Part shown: positions 24,721-33,637 of the stretch, in pieces
How positions within the stretch are numbered: position 1 is the stretch's first letter
Layout: each line of letters starts with the position of its first letter
DNA from: Neoaquamicrobium microcysteis
Lineage (GTDB): Bacteria > Pseudomonadota > Alphaproteobacteria > Rhizobiales > Rhizobiaceae
Assembly (NCBI RefSeq): GCF_008180155.1
Contig: NZ_VSZS01000068.1
Span: forward strand, 186,001-250,000
DNA length: 64,000 nt
Reading direction: 5' to 3'
Made by a program: the position numbers and the translations under genes
Notes under the pieces: generated by a model
What the model was told of the DNA's origin: nothing
Seen by the model: only the letters and a program-made list of their open reading frames with translations
The model's database searches: none

Positions 24721-26364
24721 TCAAGCAAAGCGGTCGGGCAGGCGCGGATGCGTCACGACAAGCTCATCGGGAACAGCCGCCTTTCCGAAGCGCCGAACGA
24801 CAAGCGTCAACAGGGTGCGAATGTCATTTTCCCTGTGCGCCGGATCGCTGAACAGCCGGGCCGATACGTAGCTCTGCCACTTCAGCAGCGCCGCCGCCTT
24901 TCCGCGCGAAAGCGTCATCGTCACCGCTTTGGCCCGAAGTGAAAGCTTCTCGGGATGCGAAAACAGCGGCTCGTACAGAAACATAAGGGCGGCGGACATG
25001 CGGTAGAGCTGCCGCTTGGCTTCGTGGAGGCGCTCGTAGTCCGACACCGCGCGCAACGCCTGAAGCTTGAGGGTGAGGGTGTAGAAATGCGTCTTCGAGC
25101 CCGGAGGCACGAGATTCAGCGCCTGATCGATGCAGCGCAGCGCAGCCTCGGTTTCGCCCGCGAACGCCCGGAACTGGCCGACGATCGCCAGCGATCCGGC
25201 CGCCGATACGCTGGAAGCGTAGGCTTCCTCGGATAACTCGCGTGCGAGGTCGAAATAGCCGCGCTGAAGGAAATGAAGCAGCTTGGCCGCCATAATGGCG
25301 TATTCCGGCTGGGACTGGATATGAGGCAGCGCCTCGAGAACCAGCGCCTCGATGTCGTTCTCGTCCTGGGGCCGGTCGTCGATGCCGTTCTGAAACAGAT
25401 TGTAGCCGAACTGGATGTACTTCGAATGTATGTGCGTGGCATACATCACCTTGAGGGACGCATCGTCTGGGCTGTCCTTCCGCAGATGCCTGAGCCGAAC
25501 CTCGTTCTCCTTCCATGCAGCCACGACCCGGCTCTCGTGCAGCGACACCAGTTTCTGAAGATGCCCGTCGCTGTCGGTCGGCACGCCGGGGCCGAGTTCC
25601 AGATGGGTTGAGGCCGATTGCATCAGCACCGGCAGCGGGAGATCATCCCCGACATACGTGGCCAATGACCGCCAGGTCTCCGCTAGAAGGAGCCTTGTCA
25701 CCTCGGCGGCGGATCGTATGGAATGCGCTGGATCGTCATCTGGCACCATGACGCGGCGAACCGCCAATATCCGGCCTGAGCGAAATTGCCGCGTCGTGGC
25801 GACGCAATTCACCGCACCGCGTTCCTCGAAGAATGTCAACTCAACCGAAAGGGTAGGCATAGTATCGGTGAAGTCGGGTGCAGGCGGGCAATCCGGCGCA
25901 AGCATAACTCGCCGTTCGGGTGGTAATTCGGATCGGAACGCTCCGTGCAGATGTGACGCGAACCTCTCGGCAAGGGCGCGGCGGTCGTCGAGATTGTCGA
26001 TTCCCTTGAGCGGGCCTACTATGAGATAGGCGGCCGCGTAGTTGGCATCGACGCTCGGAGCGCCACCGATCCAGACATAGCCTTCCCCATAGCGCGTCGC
26101 GATGAATCGCGGCTCGCGGGCGTTGTCCGAAAGCTTGCGGCGCAACCGATTGACCAGGAAATCGATGTTCCGGTCGCCATTGTCGGAGCCTGACCCTGTG
26201 ACCGCATCCAGAATCTGATCGCGGGTCAGGATTCTGTTCGGATGCCGCACCAACACCGCGAGCGCCCGCTTCTCGGAGCGCGTGAATGAAATCCGTTTGC
26301 CGCCCGGCATTTCCACGAAGGAAAAATCTGGAGCAAGCCTTATGCTTACAGGTTTCTCGCCCAC
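24721..26364 (-). CDS. CadC/HilA-like winged-helix transcriptional regulator
   Basis: The 547-residue protein has an OmpR-type DNA-binding winged helix at the N-terminus (residues about 10-100: ISFTRSEKRALAVLVRHPNRILTRDQILDAV ... RYGEGYVWIG) fused to a long region with no receiver domain. The C-terminal half is helical and probably TPR-like (AGSLAIVGQFRAFAGETEAALRCIDQALNLVPPG). No membrane helix is obvious, so it is a soluble one-component regulator of unknown signal. It reads in the same direction as the cytochrome b gene but 224 bases behind it, and probably has its own promoter there. Confidence 0.85.
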   Translation of the reverse strand: MGEKPVSIRLAPDFSFVEMPGGKRISFTRSEKRALAVLVRHPNRILTRDQILDAVTGSGSDNGDRNIDFLVNRLRRKLSDNAREPRFIATRYGEGYVWIGGAPSVDANYAAAYLIVGPLKGIDNLDDRRALAERFASHLHGAFRSELPPERRVMLAPDCPPAPDFTDTMPTLSVELTFFEERGAVNCVATTRQFRSGRILAVRRVMVPDDDPAHSIRSAAEVTRLLLAETWRSLATYVGDDLPLPVLMQSASTHLELGPGVPTDSDGHLQKLVSLHESRVVAAWKENEVRLRHLRKDSPDDASLKVMYATHIHSKYIQFGYNLFQNGIDDRPQDENDIEALVLEALPHIQSQPEYAIMAAKLLHFLQRGYFDLARELSEEAYASSVSAAGSLAIVGQFRAFAGETEAALRCIDQALNLVPPGSKTHFYTLTLKLQALRAVSDYERLHEAKRQLYRMSAALMFLYEPLFSHPEKLSLRAKAVTMTLSRGKAAALLKWQSYVSARLFSDPAHRENDIRTLLTLVVRRFGKAAVPDELVVTHPRLPDRFA

Positions 26365-26588
26365 CTACCCCACCCAAGCGCGCCCAAAAACCGCGACGAT
26401 CGCAGGAACACTATTTAACAATAGCAACTCCTCCCGCCAACAAACATTTCAAACAAGCCAACCGCGATAGCACAAAACTGCACACAACTCATCTTGGGTG
26501 TTGTTACGTCGAGCCGGCCCCTCAGCAGACTATGTGAGGAACCGTCGGAACAGTTCTTTGGAAGCGCCAACAGCAAATGTCTGAAAAC

Positions 26589-27890
26589 TCAACTGGCCCT
26601 CTGCACCTGCTTGATCTTTTCCGGCTCGCTGATCGCATTGCCGGGTTCCTTACCAAGCACCGCCTCGGTGATCGAGTTGGGAACGCGACGAGGCGTCTCG
26701 AGAAGTCCCAGCAGCGGCATAACGATCAGAAAGAAGCCGAAATAGAACAGCGAAGAGACCTGCATCAACGGTATGTAGATGCCTTCCGCAGGCTTCGCTC
26801 CCAGCCACCCGAGGAAAAGGGCGTTGGCTGCGAAAAGCCAGAAGAACAACTTGTACCAGGGGCGATAGACCGCCGAGCGAACCTTTGACGTGTCGAGCCA
26901 AGGCACGAAGAACAGCACCGCAATAGCGCCGAACATCGCAAGCACGCCGCCGAGCTTTGCGTCGATAGGCCCGATGTTGAAAGTGACCGCTCTCAGGATC
27001 GCGTAGAACGGCAGGAAATACCATTCGGGAACGATCTTCGCGGGCGTCCTGAGCGGATCGGCCTGCACGTAATTGTCCGCATGGCCCAGATAGTTCGGAA
27101 TATAGAAGACGAAGTATGCGAACACGATCAGGAAGATCACCATGCCGACCGCGTCTTTCGTGGTCGCATAAGGCGTGAAGGGCAACGTGTCCGTCTTGTG
27201 CTTGACCTCTATGCCTGTGGGGTTGGTCTGTCCGGTGACGTGCAGCGCCCAGACATGCAGGACGACCACGCCCGCAATCATGAAGGGCAGCAGGTAGTGA
27301 AGTGCAAAGAACCTGTTCAGCGTCGGACTGTCGACCGCAAAACCGCCAAGCAGAAGCTGCTGGAGCCACTCCCCGACCAAGGGGATGGCCGTAAAAAATC
27401 CGGTGATCACCGTCGCGCCCCAGAAGCTCATCTGCCCCCATGGGAGGACGTAGCCCATGAAGCCAGTAGCCATCATCAGGAGGTAGATGATGCACCCAAG
27501 GATCCAAAGCAGCTCGCGAGGAGCCTTGTAAGAGCCGTAGTACAGTCCGCGAAAGATGTGGAGATAGACGGCGATGAAGAAGAATGAAGCTCCGTTGGAA
27601 TGCAGATATCGCAGGAGCCAACCTGAATTGACGTCACGCATGATCTTCTCGACCGAATCGAACGCCGTTGCGGTGCTCGCCGAGTAGTGCATCGCCAGCA
27701 CGATTCCGGTCGCTATCTGGAGGACCAGCATCAGTGTCAGAATGCCGCCGAACGTATAGGCGTAGTTCAGATTGCGTGGAACAGGATAGGATACGAAGGA
27801 ATCATGGATCAGTCGCGGAAGCGGCATGCGCGCATCGACCCAGCGGCCAATACCTGACTTTGGGACGTATCTGGATGGCGACCCCGACAT
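26589..27890 (-). CDS. petB: Cytochrome b of the bc1 type, encoded without Rieske or cytochrome c1 partners
   Basis: The 433-residue protein has eight membrane helices, the four haem-ligand His in two TM helices ([19 protein letters not shown] and [23 protein letters not shown]), and the quinol-site PEWY motif ([14 protein letters not shown]). Length and order match full-length cytochrome b. Normally petB sits between Rieske and c1 genes; here it stands alone. AAAGGAGGGG precedes the ATG at 27890. A MerR-type promoter lies 50 bases upstream, divergent from a MerR gene. It may replace or supplement the chromosomal subunit under metal stress, which is inference. Confidence 0.95.
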   Translation of the reverse strand: MSGSPSRYVPKSGIGRWVDARMPLPRLIHDSFVSYPVPRNLNYAYTFGGILTLMLVLQIATGIVLAMHYSASTATAFDSVEKIMRDVNSGWLLRYLHSNGASFFFIAVYLHIFRGLYYGSYKAPRELLWILGCIIYLLMMATGFMGYVLPWGQMSFWGATVITGFFTAIPLVGEWLQQLLLGGFAVDSPTLNRFFALHYLLPFMIAGVVVLHVWALHVTGQTNPTGIEVKHKTDTLPFTPYATTKDAVGMVIFLIVFAYFVFYIPNYLGHADNYVQADPLRTPAKIVPEWYFLPFYAILRAVTFNIGPIDAKLGGVLAMFGAIAVLFFVPWLDTSKVRSAVYRPWYKLFFWLFAANALFLGWLGAKPAEGIYIPLMQVSSLFYFGFFLIVMPLLGLLETPRRVPNSITEAVLGKEPGNAISEPEKIKQVQRAS

Positions 27891-27939
27891 TCTGTTCCCC
27901 TCCTTTGATCCGGTCGATCTCCGATCGTACAATCCGGAG

Positions 27940-27970
27940 TCCGTAACACCTCACGCTGCTTGAGCTTCAA
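27940..27970 (-). promoter_or_regulatory. MerR-type promoter/operator of the cytochrome b gene
   Basis: Read on the minus strand: -35 TTGAAG, 19-bp spacer CTCAAGCAGCGTGAGGTGT, -10 TACGGA. It lies between the cytochrome b gene and the divergent MerR gene, the usual arrangement for a MerR regulator and its target. Confidence 0.72.
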
Positions 27971-28107
27971 GACCCTTCGAGACTTCTAGATGCGACAAAT
28001 TTGTCCCCATGACATCGAGGCCCCAGCACAGGAGGCGAGATGGCGGGCACCTTGAGCATCATCTCAACCGTGCTACATCGGCGAAAAACAAGAGGACCGC
28101 AAAGACC

Positions 28108-28542
28108 ATGGGCGCAAGGACTTACTCGATCGGCGAGGCAGCAAGAGAGAGCGGCGTCAAGGTGCCGACAATCCGCTACTACGAGGATATCGGCTTGCTA
28201 GGGAGAATCGCGCGCAGCGACGGCAATCGGCGCTTCTACGACCGGTCCGACGTCAGCCGCCTCTCCTTCATCCGCCATGCGCGTGAACTTGGCTTCGAGG
28301 TGGATGCGATCCGCACGCTGCTGAAATTGCAGGACGATCCCGACCAATCATGCGAGGCCGCTGACGCGATTGCAAAGGCGCGCCTCGACGATGTCGAGCG
28401 GCGCATCTCAAGCCTGAAACTGCTGCGCGTCGAGCTCAAGAAGATGATGCACGAATGCGCTTCGGGCCGGATCAGCGAATGTCGCGTCATCGAGATCCTC
28501 GCGGACAGCAGTCACCTTCACGGCAAACTCGTCGATCCTTGA
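28108..28542 (+). CDS. MerR-family metal-responsive regulator (PbrR/CadR/ZntR class)
   Basis: The 144-residue regulator has the MerR DNA-binding domain (YSIGEAARESGVKVPTIRYYEDIGLLGR) and three Cys placed as metal ligands: Cys82 (DQSCEAAD), Cys117 and Cys125 (ECASGRISECRVIEIL), then His136 and His138. It is about 45% identical by eye to the MerR protein at 15326 over the DNA-binding part. AGAGGA lies 11 bases before the ATG. It is divergent from the cytochrome b gene with a MerR-type operator between, so it is the better-placed candidate master regulator of the eleven promoters. Confidence 0.93.
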   Translation: MGARTYSIGEAARESGVKVPTIRYYEDIGLLGRIARSDGNRRFYDRSDVSRLSFIRHARELGFEVDAIRTLLKLQDDPDQSCEAADAIAKARLDDVERRISSLKLLRVELKKMMHECASGRISECRVIEILADSSHLHGKLVDP

Positions 28543-28570
28543 ACCAGGCTCGCGCAAGGGGGGGCAGCTT

Positions 28571-29299
28571 TCATCGTTGTGCAAGCCAGGACAGCGGCAC
28601 GATGATCCCGAGGAGGATGGGCTGGTGCAGGAGGTAGATCGCGAGGCTGTGCCGCCCCATCCAGACGAGCAGACGTGCTGGCTTCCCGGCAGCGAGCAAG
28701 TTCGCGAAGCTGGTATTCAAGTCAGCTGACAGAAGCCACTTTGCCACGGCAACGCCCATCAGCGTCAGGCCGACCCACGGAAAGATCGGCACGAAATCGT
28801 TGCTTGGCGGCACCTGCTCCGCGAACCCGATCCAGGCCAGCCAGCGCGTGTCGAAGATCGTTGACCGCCAAAGCATCGGCATGGAGAAGACGGCGATGCC
28901 ACCCAGGAGGCATGTCCATGCGCGTGCCCGCAGAAACAGCGTACCGATCAATGTGGCGGCGGCAATCGCGTGCAGGATGCCAAAGTAGATGAAGGTCCCC
29001 GGAAGGACATACCACGTCACAACCGTGATCGCAGCGGCCGACGCGGCGATCTTTGCCAGGCGTATGAAGTAGCTGGAAGGCTGAAAGCCGGCCCTGTCTG
29101 CCAATACGAGACCGACACCGACAAGGATCATGAAAGTGCCGGCAAGGCTACGTCCGAAGGCCAACCACAACGGATGGTTGGCGACGCCGGCGATAAAGCC
29201 CGTGAACTCCAGATCCCAGACGAAGTGGAAAAATACCACACCGGCGATAGCAGCGCCGCGGACGGCGTCGATAGCCCAGAGTCGCATGGAGTTCGTCAT
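28571..29299 (-). CDS. DUF1624 / heparan-alpha-glucosaminide N-acetyltransferase-like membrane protein
   Basis: The 242-residue protein has about seven membrane helices and the family start RLWAIDAVRGAAIAGVVFFHFVWDLEF, plus HSLAIYLLHQPILLGI at the end, which is typical of acyltransferase-3/DUF1624 proteins. Relatives transfer acetyl groups across the membrane to sugars; the substrate here is unknown. It is preceded by a MerR-type promoter and is convergent with the MerR gene at 28108. Confidence 0.88.
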   Translation of the reverse strand: MTNSMRLWAIDAVRGAAIAGVVFFHFVWDLEFTGFIAGVANHPLWLAFGRSLAGTFMILVGVGLVLADRAGFQPSSYFIRLAKIAASAAAITVVTWYVLPGTFIYFGILHAIAAATLIGTLFLRARAWTCLLGGIAVFSMPMLWRSTIFDTRWLAWIGFAEQVPPSNDFVPIFPWVGLTLMGVAVAKWLLSADLNTSFANLLAAGKPARLLVWMGRHSLAIYLLHQPILLGIIVPLSWLAQR

Positions 29300-29331
29300 G
29301 CAATGCCTTCATCTAAGGTTCCACGGGACAG

Positions 29332-29362
29332 ACTATAGGACCTCGACCTGCTTGAGGTTCAA
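29332..29362 (-). promoter_or_regulatory. MerR-type promoter/operator of the DUF1624 gene
   Basis: Read on the minus strand: -35 TTGAAC, 19-bp spacer CTCAAGCAGGTCGAGGTCC, -10 TATAGT (5 of 6 to consensus). One of the best-formed members of the set; its spacer differs at only one position from that of the APC permease promoter at 33546. Confidence 0.8.
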
Positions 29363-29445
29363 TTCCGATCTTGCTCACCGCAGCGAACTAAGATGCGGAG
29401 CTCGACCCACCATTGTCGCATGGCTCGCGCCCGGTTGGCCAACCC

Positions 29446-30012
29446 TCAACGACTGATCCGATAGACAGACGCGGGTGGAAAGTTGCGGAATTCCGTTCCG
29501 ATCATCTCAACCTTCAAGTCAAGACGTCGAAGGACGCTTTCGGGAATTGGGCTTCGCCATCCATATGTGAATTGGTAAAAGCCCGCTTTCGGTTCCAGCA
29601 GCCTGAATGAGCCGGCAAGAATCCGCAGAACTTTGGAAGCCGGCATTGCCAGCAGCGGCAGTCCGCTGATGGCCGCTCCATGAAGCCTTGGTTGGGGGAG
29701 ATTGCTCATGGATAGACGCGCAGCGTCGGCGCGCACGATCATCGCCCCGGGGTAGCGCTGCGCGAGAATGTCAGCAAACTCCTCGCCCAGCTCGACCAGG
29801 GTGAGTTCATTTTGCATTACGCCCCGGCGGATCAGCGCCTCCGTGAAAACCCCGGTGCCAGGGCCAAATTCGATTACCGGCCCGATCCCCGGGTGAACAT
29901 GCCTGGTGATCAGTGCAGCGAGGTGCGCGCTCGAGGGGATGGCGGCACCGACGCGCAGCGGGTTGGCGACCCATGCGCGCAGGAAAGTTAGCCTGTCGGC
30001 CGATTGGGGCAT
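29446..30012 (-). CDS. Phospholipid N-methyltransferase-like SAM-dependent methyltransferase
   Basis: The 188-residue enzyme resembles rhizobial PmtA-type methyltransferases: an N-terminal FLRAWVANPLRVGAAIPSSAHLAALI block, SAM motif I PVIEFGPGTGVFTEALI, LTLVELGEEFAD (motif II), and AAISGLPLLAMP. PmtA methylates phosphatidylethanolamine toward phosphatidylcholine at the inner membrane. rRNA dimethylases share motif I, but the N-terminal block favours the lipid enzyme. A MerR-type promoter lies about 95 bases upstream, which would tie membrane lipid composition to metal sensing. Confidence 0.85.
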   Translation of the reverse strand: MPQSADRLTFLRAWVANPLRVGAAIPSSAHLAALITRHVHPGIGPVIEFGPGTGVFTEALIRRGVMQNELTLVELGEEFADILAQRYPGAMIVRADAARLSMSNLPQPRLHGAAISGLPLLAMPASKVLRILAGSFRLLEPKAGFYQFTYGWRSPIPESVLRRLDLKVEMIGTEFRNFPPASVYRISR

Positions 30013-30106
30013 TGTTTCGATCTCTCGCTGCCGGGTGAAGCCGCTCGCAGCCGGTACGGCCTCGAGGTTTCCCTGCGAATCAGCCAGTCAGTTGGATAGC
30101 CGCCAG

Positions 30107-30137
30107 ATGTTCCCACCTCTAGCAGCATGAGGTTCAA
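30107..30137 (-). promoter_or_regulatory. MerR-type promoter/operator of the methyltransferase gene
   Basis: Read on the minus strand: -35 TTGAAC, 19-bp spacer CTCATGCTGCTAGAGGTGG, -10 GAACAT. The CTCATGC..GCTAGAG dyad is slightly imperfect. Confidence 0.72.
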
Positions 30138-30725
30138 GCCCTCGCTCGTGTCCGCAGGACGAAATCACGATCGACGGCCGTCAACCGAACTGCGCTGACG
30201 GGTACAGGGCACTGCGCGATGCAGGAAAGCTGTCGATGCGCATCATAGACTGGTTTTCGCTCTCGACCACAAAGTCGCGTCCCGCAATTCGAGGGCTCGT
30301 GGCGCACAAAAGTTGCCCAAGAGCTTCCGCCTCCCCACCGCCTAAAAGCGTGGGGGTTTCCTGATCCCCTATCGGGGACTCTAAAACAGGCACCAATTTG
30401 GCGGACTCTATGAGGAGCCCTACCACAATCATGGCATTGGCCAGGCCAGACGGTGATCGTCGATGGCGAATGGATCCGCAAAGTGCGCGGGCTGGAACCT
30501 CTGAACCGGTCGGGTCATATTCGAGCCTAATTCTCTTCATAGTCGGACTACAGAAAGCCGCGAACGAGGCCGTCGGTGCAGCCCCATAGGGGGCGTTCCA
30601 AGACAAGCAACATTTTTGCGGCGGGGAGGAGTTCCTCCTAGCGGGAGCGATACGCGTGTTGACCACGATGGTCTTCGCGCTATGAGAGACACTTGTGAAG
30701 GCCTGAGGGATAGCAGCCACAAAAA
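30138..30725. other. Intergenic stretch with no supported gene
   Basis: These 588 bases have open frames on both strands, but none has a recognisable domain, credible start or normal composition. A sigma70-like promoter for the M23 gene is possible: TTGACC at 30659-30664 and TATGAG at 30681-30686, 16 bp apart. The rest may be decayed coding DNA. Confidence 0.4.
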
Positions 30726-32678
30726 ATGCCGTCTGTCGATGACCCCCTTGCTTCGTTAGGGAACGAACCTCCGTTGGTTGTCGGCGGCCGCACTAAGCCA
30801 CCGGACCGGCGTGAAGTCTCGATCCGATGGCTATCGGGAACATTTCTGACCGGCGTCACCTCAAGTATCTTGATGGGCGTGGCGCTGTTTGCGGCCCTCG
30901 ACGGTCGCGAAGTTCTTGCCACGCCGCCCGAGGTTCTAAGCCTGCTTTCAGCCGATTGGTCCAATGACAGCCAGTTGGCCACCAAGGCGGGTCGACTCGT
31001 TCCGCCGCGCAATCTGGCGAGTCTGACCGACCGCAGACGGATGGAACTGGCAACGATGACCCGGTCGGGCGACCGCGATGTGTTGCGCACGATGCCGTTT
31101 GTCCAGGCCCGGATGTCGCTGGCGGCCGGCCATGCGACGAGCCGCGCATATCCCGCCTTCGACGGCTTGGAGATTTTTGCCGAGGAAGGAGTCGCTCAAC
31201 CCACTTCGAGCGCGGGCATCATCTACGGCGCCAGCGTCGAGAACGTAGTCCGTCTGCGAACGATCGATTTTCCTCTCGAGACCGACGTCTCCGACGCAAG
31301 TAGCGATTTGTCAGCCGAAGAGGTTGAGGTCGTGGTGCGCAATCTCAGTGCCCTCCTCACCGATGGCGACGTGCGGGTCGCGGCTCTCCATTTCGTTGAC
31401 CCTGAGCGTTTCGGCAGTTCGCCGACCATAAGTGATCTGCAAGGGCCTACCGGCATTCGGATCGTGGCGGAGAATGCTTCGGTTGCTATCCGGGCAAGGA
31501 GCGGCGATCCCATCCTCGACTATGCTGAGGACGTCATCCCCTTTCATGCCGAAGGCGAAATTGAGGAAGCGCTGGAGCGGGCAGGCTACACAAGCGCTAA
31601 TGCAGATGGGATGGCGTCGGCCCTTTCCACCATGCTAGGAACGCCGGTGCTGAAGGCTGGCAGCGTTCTGCGACTCGGTATCGAGGCGCGTCTTGGGGAA
31701 AGCCGCATCGTGCGCGCGAGCGTCTACGATGTAGATCGGCATGTGTCCACAGTCGCTCTCAACGATAGGCGGCAGTATGTGCCAGGAAGCGAGCCGGAGC
31801 CTAGCCCCGCGTTGCAGGCGGCTTTCGACACCACTCACCCGCCCGCTATGTACAGCCGCGAAGATCCACCAACCCTCTATGACGGAATTTACCGAGCCGC
31901 TTTTTCTCATGGGCTGACGCGTTCCATGACCCGAAAGCTGGTTCGGCTGCTCGCCGCCGATGCTGATCTTCAATCGCGTCTCAATCAAGCGGACAGCATC
32001 GAGGTCTTCTTTTCACAGCCTGATGGCGAGGACAACGCTACGCAAGAGTCGGAACTCCTGTTCGTGCGGGCCACCATGGGTGGTGCCGAGCGCGCATTCT
32101 ATCGCTTTCAGATGCAGGACGGCACTATCGGCTACTTCGACGAGAGCGGGCGTAGTGCCCGGCAGTTTCTCCTCCGCAATCCGATTCCTAACGGGAGATT
32201 CACGTCTGGCTTCGGCAATCGACGCCACCCGATACTCGGCTACGCCCGCGCTCATACTGGAGTCGATTGGGCGGCCCCACGAGGCACGCCGATAATCGCT
32301 TCCGGGGACGGCGTCGTCGAACAGGCCGGCTGGAGTGGCGGCTATGGCCGTCAGACCATCATCAGTCACGCGAACGGCTATCAGACGACCTTCAATCACC
32401 AGGACAGGATCGCAGATGGAGTGGTACCAGGCGCACGCGTCCGGCAAGGCCAGATAATCGGCTATGTAGGCTCGACGGGCCTTTCGACCGGAAACCACCT
32501 TCACTACGAACTCATCGTCAACGACACCAAGGTGGACCCGATGCGAGTCCGTCTGCCGGCGGAGCGAATGCTCGCAGGAGATGAGCTGCAGGCCTTCCTG
32601 GCCGAGCGAGCGAGGATCGATGGAGCTCTGATTCTGGAACAAGCTCGCACAACGACTTCCATACGTGCTCCCGTCTAG
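30726..32678 (+). CDS. M23-family metallopeptidase, membrane-anchored
   Basis: The 650-residue protein has one N-terminal membrane helix (about residues 38-60), a long non-catalytic region, and a C-terminal LytM/M23 domain. The domain shows the zinc ligands RRHPILGYARAHTGVDWAAPRGTPI (His and Asp) and GNHLHYELIVN (His-x-His). M23 enzymes cleave peptidoglycan stem or cross-bridge peptides in the periplasm. The middle contains LysM-like or OapA-like repeats (VLKAGSVLRLGIEAR). It is the only gene of this envelope set without a MerR-type promoter. Confidence 0.92.
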   Translation: MPSVDDPLASLGNEPPLVVGGRTKPPDRREVSIRWLSGTFLTGVTSSILMGVALFAALDGREVLATPPEVLSLLSADWSNDSQLATKAGRLVPPRNLASLTDRRRMELATMTRSGDRDVLRTMPFVQARMSLAAGHATSRAYPAFDGLEIFAEEGVAQPTSSAGIIYGASVENVVRLRTIDFPLETDVSDASSDLSAEEVEVVVRNLSALLTDGDVRVAALHFVDPERFGSSPTISDLQGPTGIRIVAENASVAIRARSGDPILDYAEDVIPFHAEGEIEEALERAGYTSANADGMASALSTMLGTPVLKAGSVLRLGIEARLGESRIVRASVYDVDRHVSTVALNDRRQYVPGSEPEPSPALQAAFDTTHPPAMYSREDPPTLYDGIYRAAFSHGLTRSMTRKLVRLLAADADLQSRLNQADSIEVFFSQPDGEDNATQESELLFVRATMGGAERAFYRFQMQDGTIGYFDESGRSARQFLLRNPIPNGRFTSGFGNRRHPILGYARAHTGVDWAAPRGTPIIASGDGVVEQAGWSGGYGRQTIISHANGYQTTFNHQDRIADGVVPGARVRQGQIIGYVGSTGLSTGNHLHYELIVNDTKVDPMRVRLPAERMLAGDELQAFLAERARIDGALILEQARTTTSIRAPV

Positions 32679-32819
32679 CGGCAAAAAGTGTCGGAAGGAG
32701 CGGGAGTGCATACCGCGCTCCTACCGAAAAATCATACGAACAAAGAGCCGATCGCCAAGGCGGCAATCATCGTTCCGACTACGAGGGCCAGCGCGACCTC
32801 TCCCTTGCTTGCTCGCTCT

Positions 32820-33215
32820 TCACGGATGATCCATGTAAAAAAAGAGCGTCGCCGGAATCGCAACGACAGCGCCGGTGACGGCTCCGGGGGAGTATTCCGC
32901 GAACATTACCCAGGTGGCGAGGTGAAAGAAGGCGTTGACGAAAAACTGCCACTGAAAGGCCATCGTCAGCACGACCCACTGGGCAGCCCCCGCCCTCCAC
33001 GCGCAGACCAGCACCAGGAGAAAAAGCGGTATGTGGTTCGCTGCGAAAGCCTCGGTGGTCTCCGGCCCGAAGTTCCTTGTGACCCAGGCCGCAAATCCGG
33101 GCAGCTCTTATAGCGTGTGAAGGACAAACACAATGTAAGGCAGGAGGAAAGGCAGTTCCCTGTAGCCGAAGCCGCTACCGCTTTTGTCGGACTGCGAAAG
33201 GTTGATGGTCGCCAT
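32820..33215 (-). pseudogene. HXXEE-domain membrane protein gene interrupted by a stop in the HXXEE motif
   Basis: AAAGGAG stands 7 bases before the ATG at 33215, and the frame reads MATINLSQSDKSGSGFGYRE, then PFLLPYIVFVLHTL. The next codon (33110-33108) is TAA where the family has Glu, giving H33-T-L-stop-E. Reading on after the stop gives a normal membrane protein (AANHIPLFLLVLVCAWRAG ... FAEYSPGAVTG) to the end at 32820. One G-to-T change would restore it. An intact relative is encoded at 23261-23809. The upstream MerR-type operator at 33392 is preserved, so inactivation is recent. Confidence 0.82.
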
Positions 33216-33391
33216 TTTTCGACTCCTTTTGGCAAGGCGACGAAAGCTTCACTGAAACCGCCGAAGCCCTTGCGCGATGAATGCACTGCCGAGACTGCCT
33301 GGTAACCCCATCGCGATGGCATTCTGGTTGATCTACCTGTGACCAGCACACTACCGGGTACAGACATTGTGGCTCGGCTGCGATATCGAGA

Positions 33392-33422
33392 AGGCTAGCA
33401 GCTCTAGTCGCTAGAGGAGCAA
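33392..33422 (-). promoter_or_regulatory. MerR-type promoter/operator upstream of the broken HXXEE gene
   Basis: Read on the minus strand: -35 TTGCTC, 19-bp spacer CTCTAGCGACTAGAGCTGC, -10 TAGCCT. It is about 175 bases upstream of the HXXEE pseudogene, as in the intact HXXEE-CDF operon (about 185 bases). Confidence 0.75.
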
Positions 33423-33545
33423 GGGGGAATGTTCTATCGGGCACTCGGGCCCGGTAGGGTCGGGAACCAGCATAGAGATCTTGCCTTGACGCCGTGTCTC
33501 TCGCCGCGTGGTGAGACCCGATCCCTCGGCAGTTGTCGTTTTCGG

Positions 33546-33576
33546 TTGAACCTCTAGCAGGTCGAGGTCCTAGAAA
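33546..33576 (+). promoter_or_regulatory. MerR-type promoter/operator of the APC permease gene
   Basis: -35 TTGAAC, 19-bp spacer CTCTAGCAGGTCGAGGTCC, -10 TAGAAA. It lies inside the longest open frame of the permease, which argues for a downstream translation start. Confidence 0.78.
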
Positions 33577-33637
33577 TCCACTGACCGTTTTGTCGGAAGC
33601 GCACGAACGGCGTTCGAGATATCCGATCGAGGCAAGG

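Noticed and set aside
30181-30720. 179-codon minus-strand frame in the gap before the M23 gene
   Set aside because: No domain, poor composition and no start signal; possibly decayed coding DNA but nothing can be identified.
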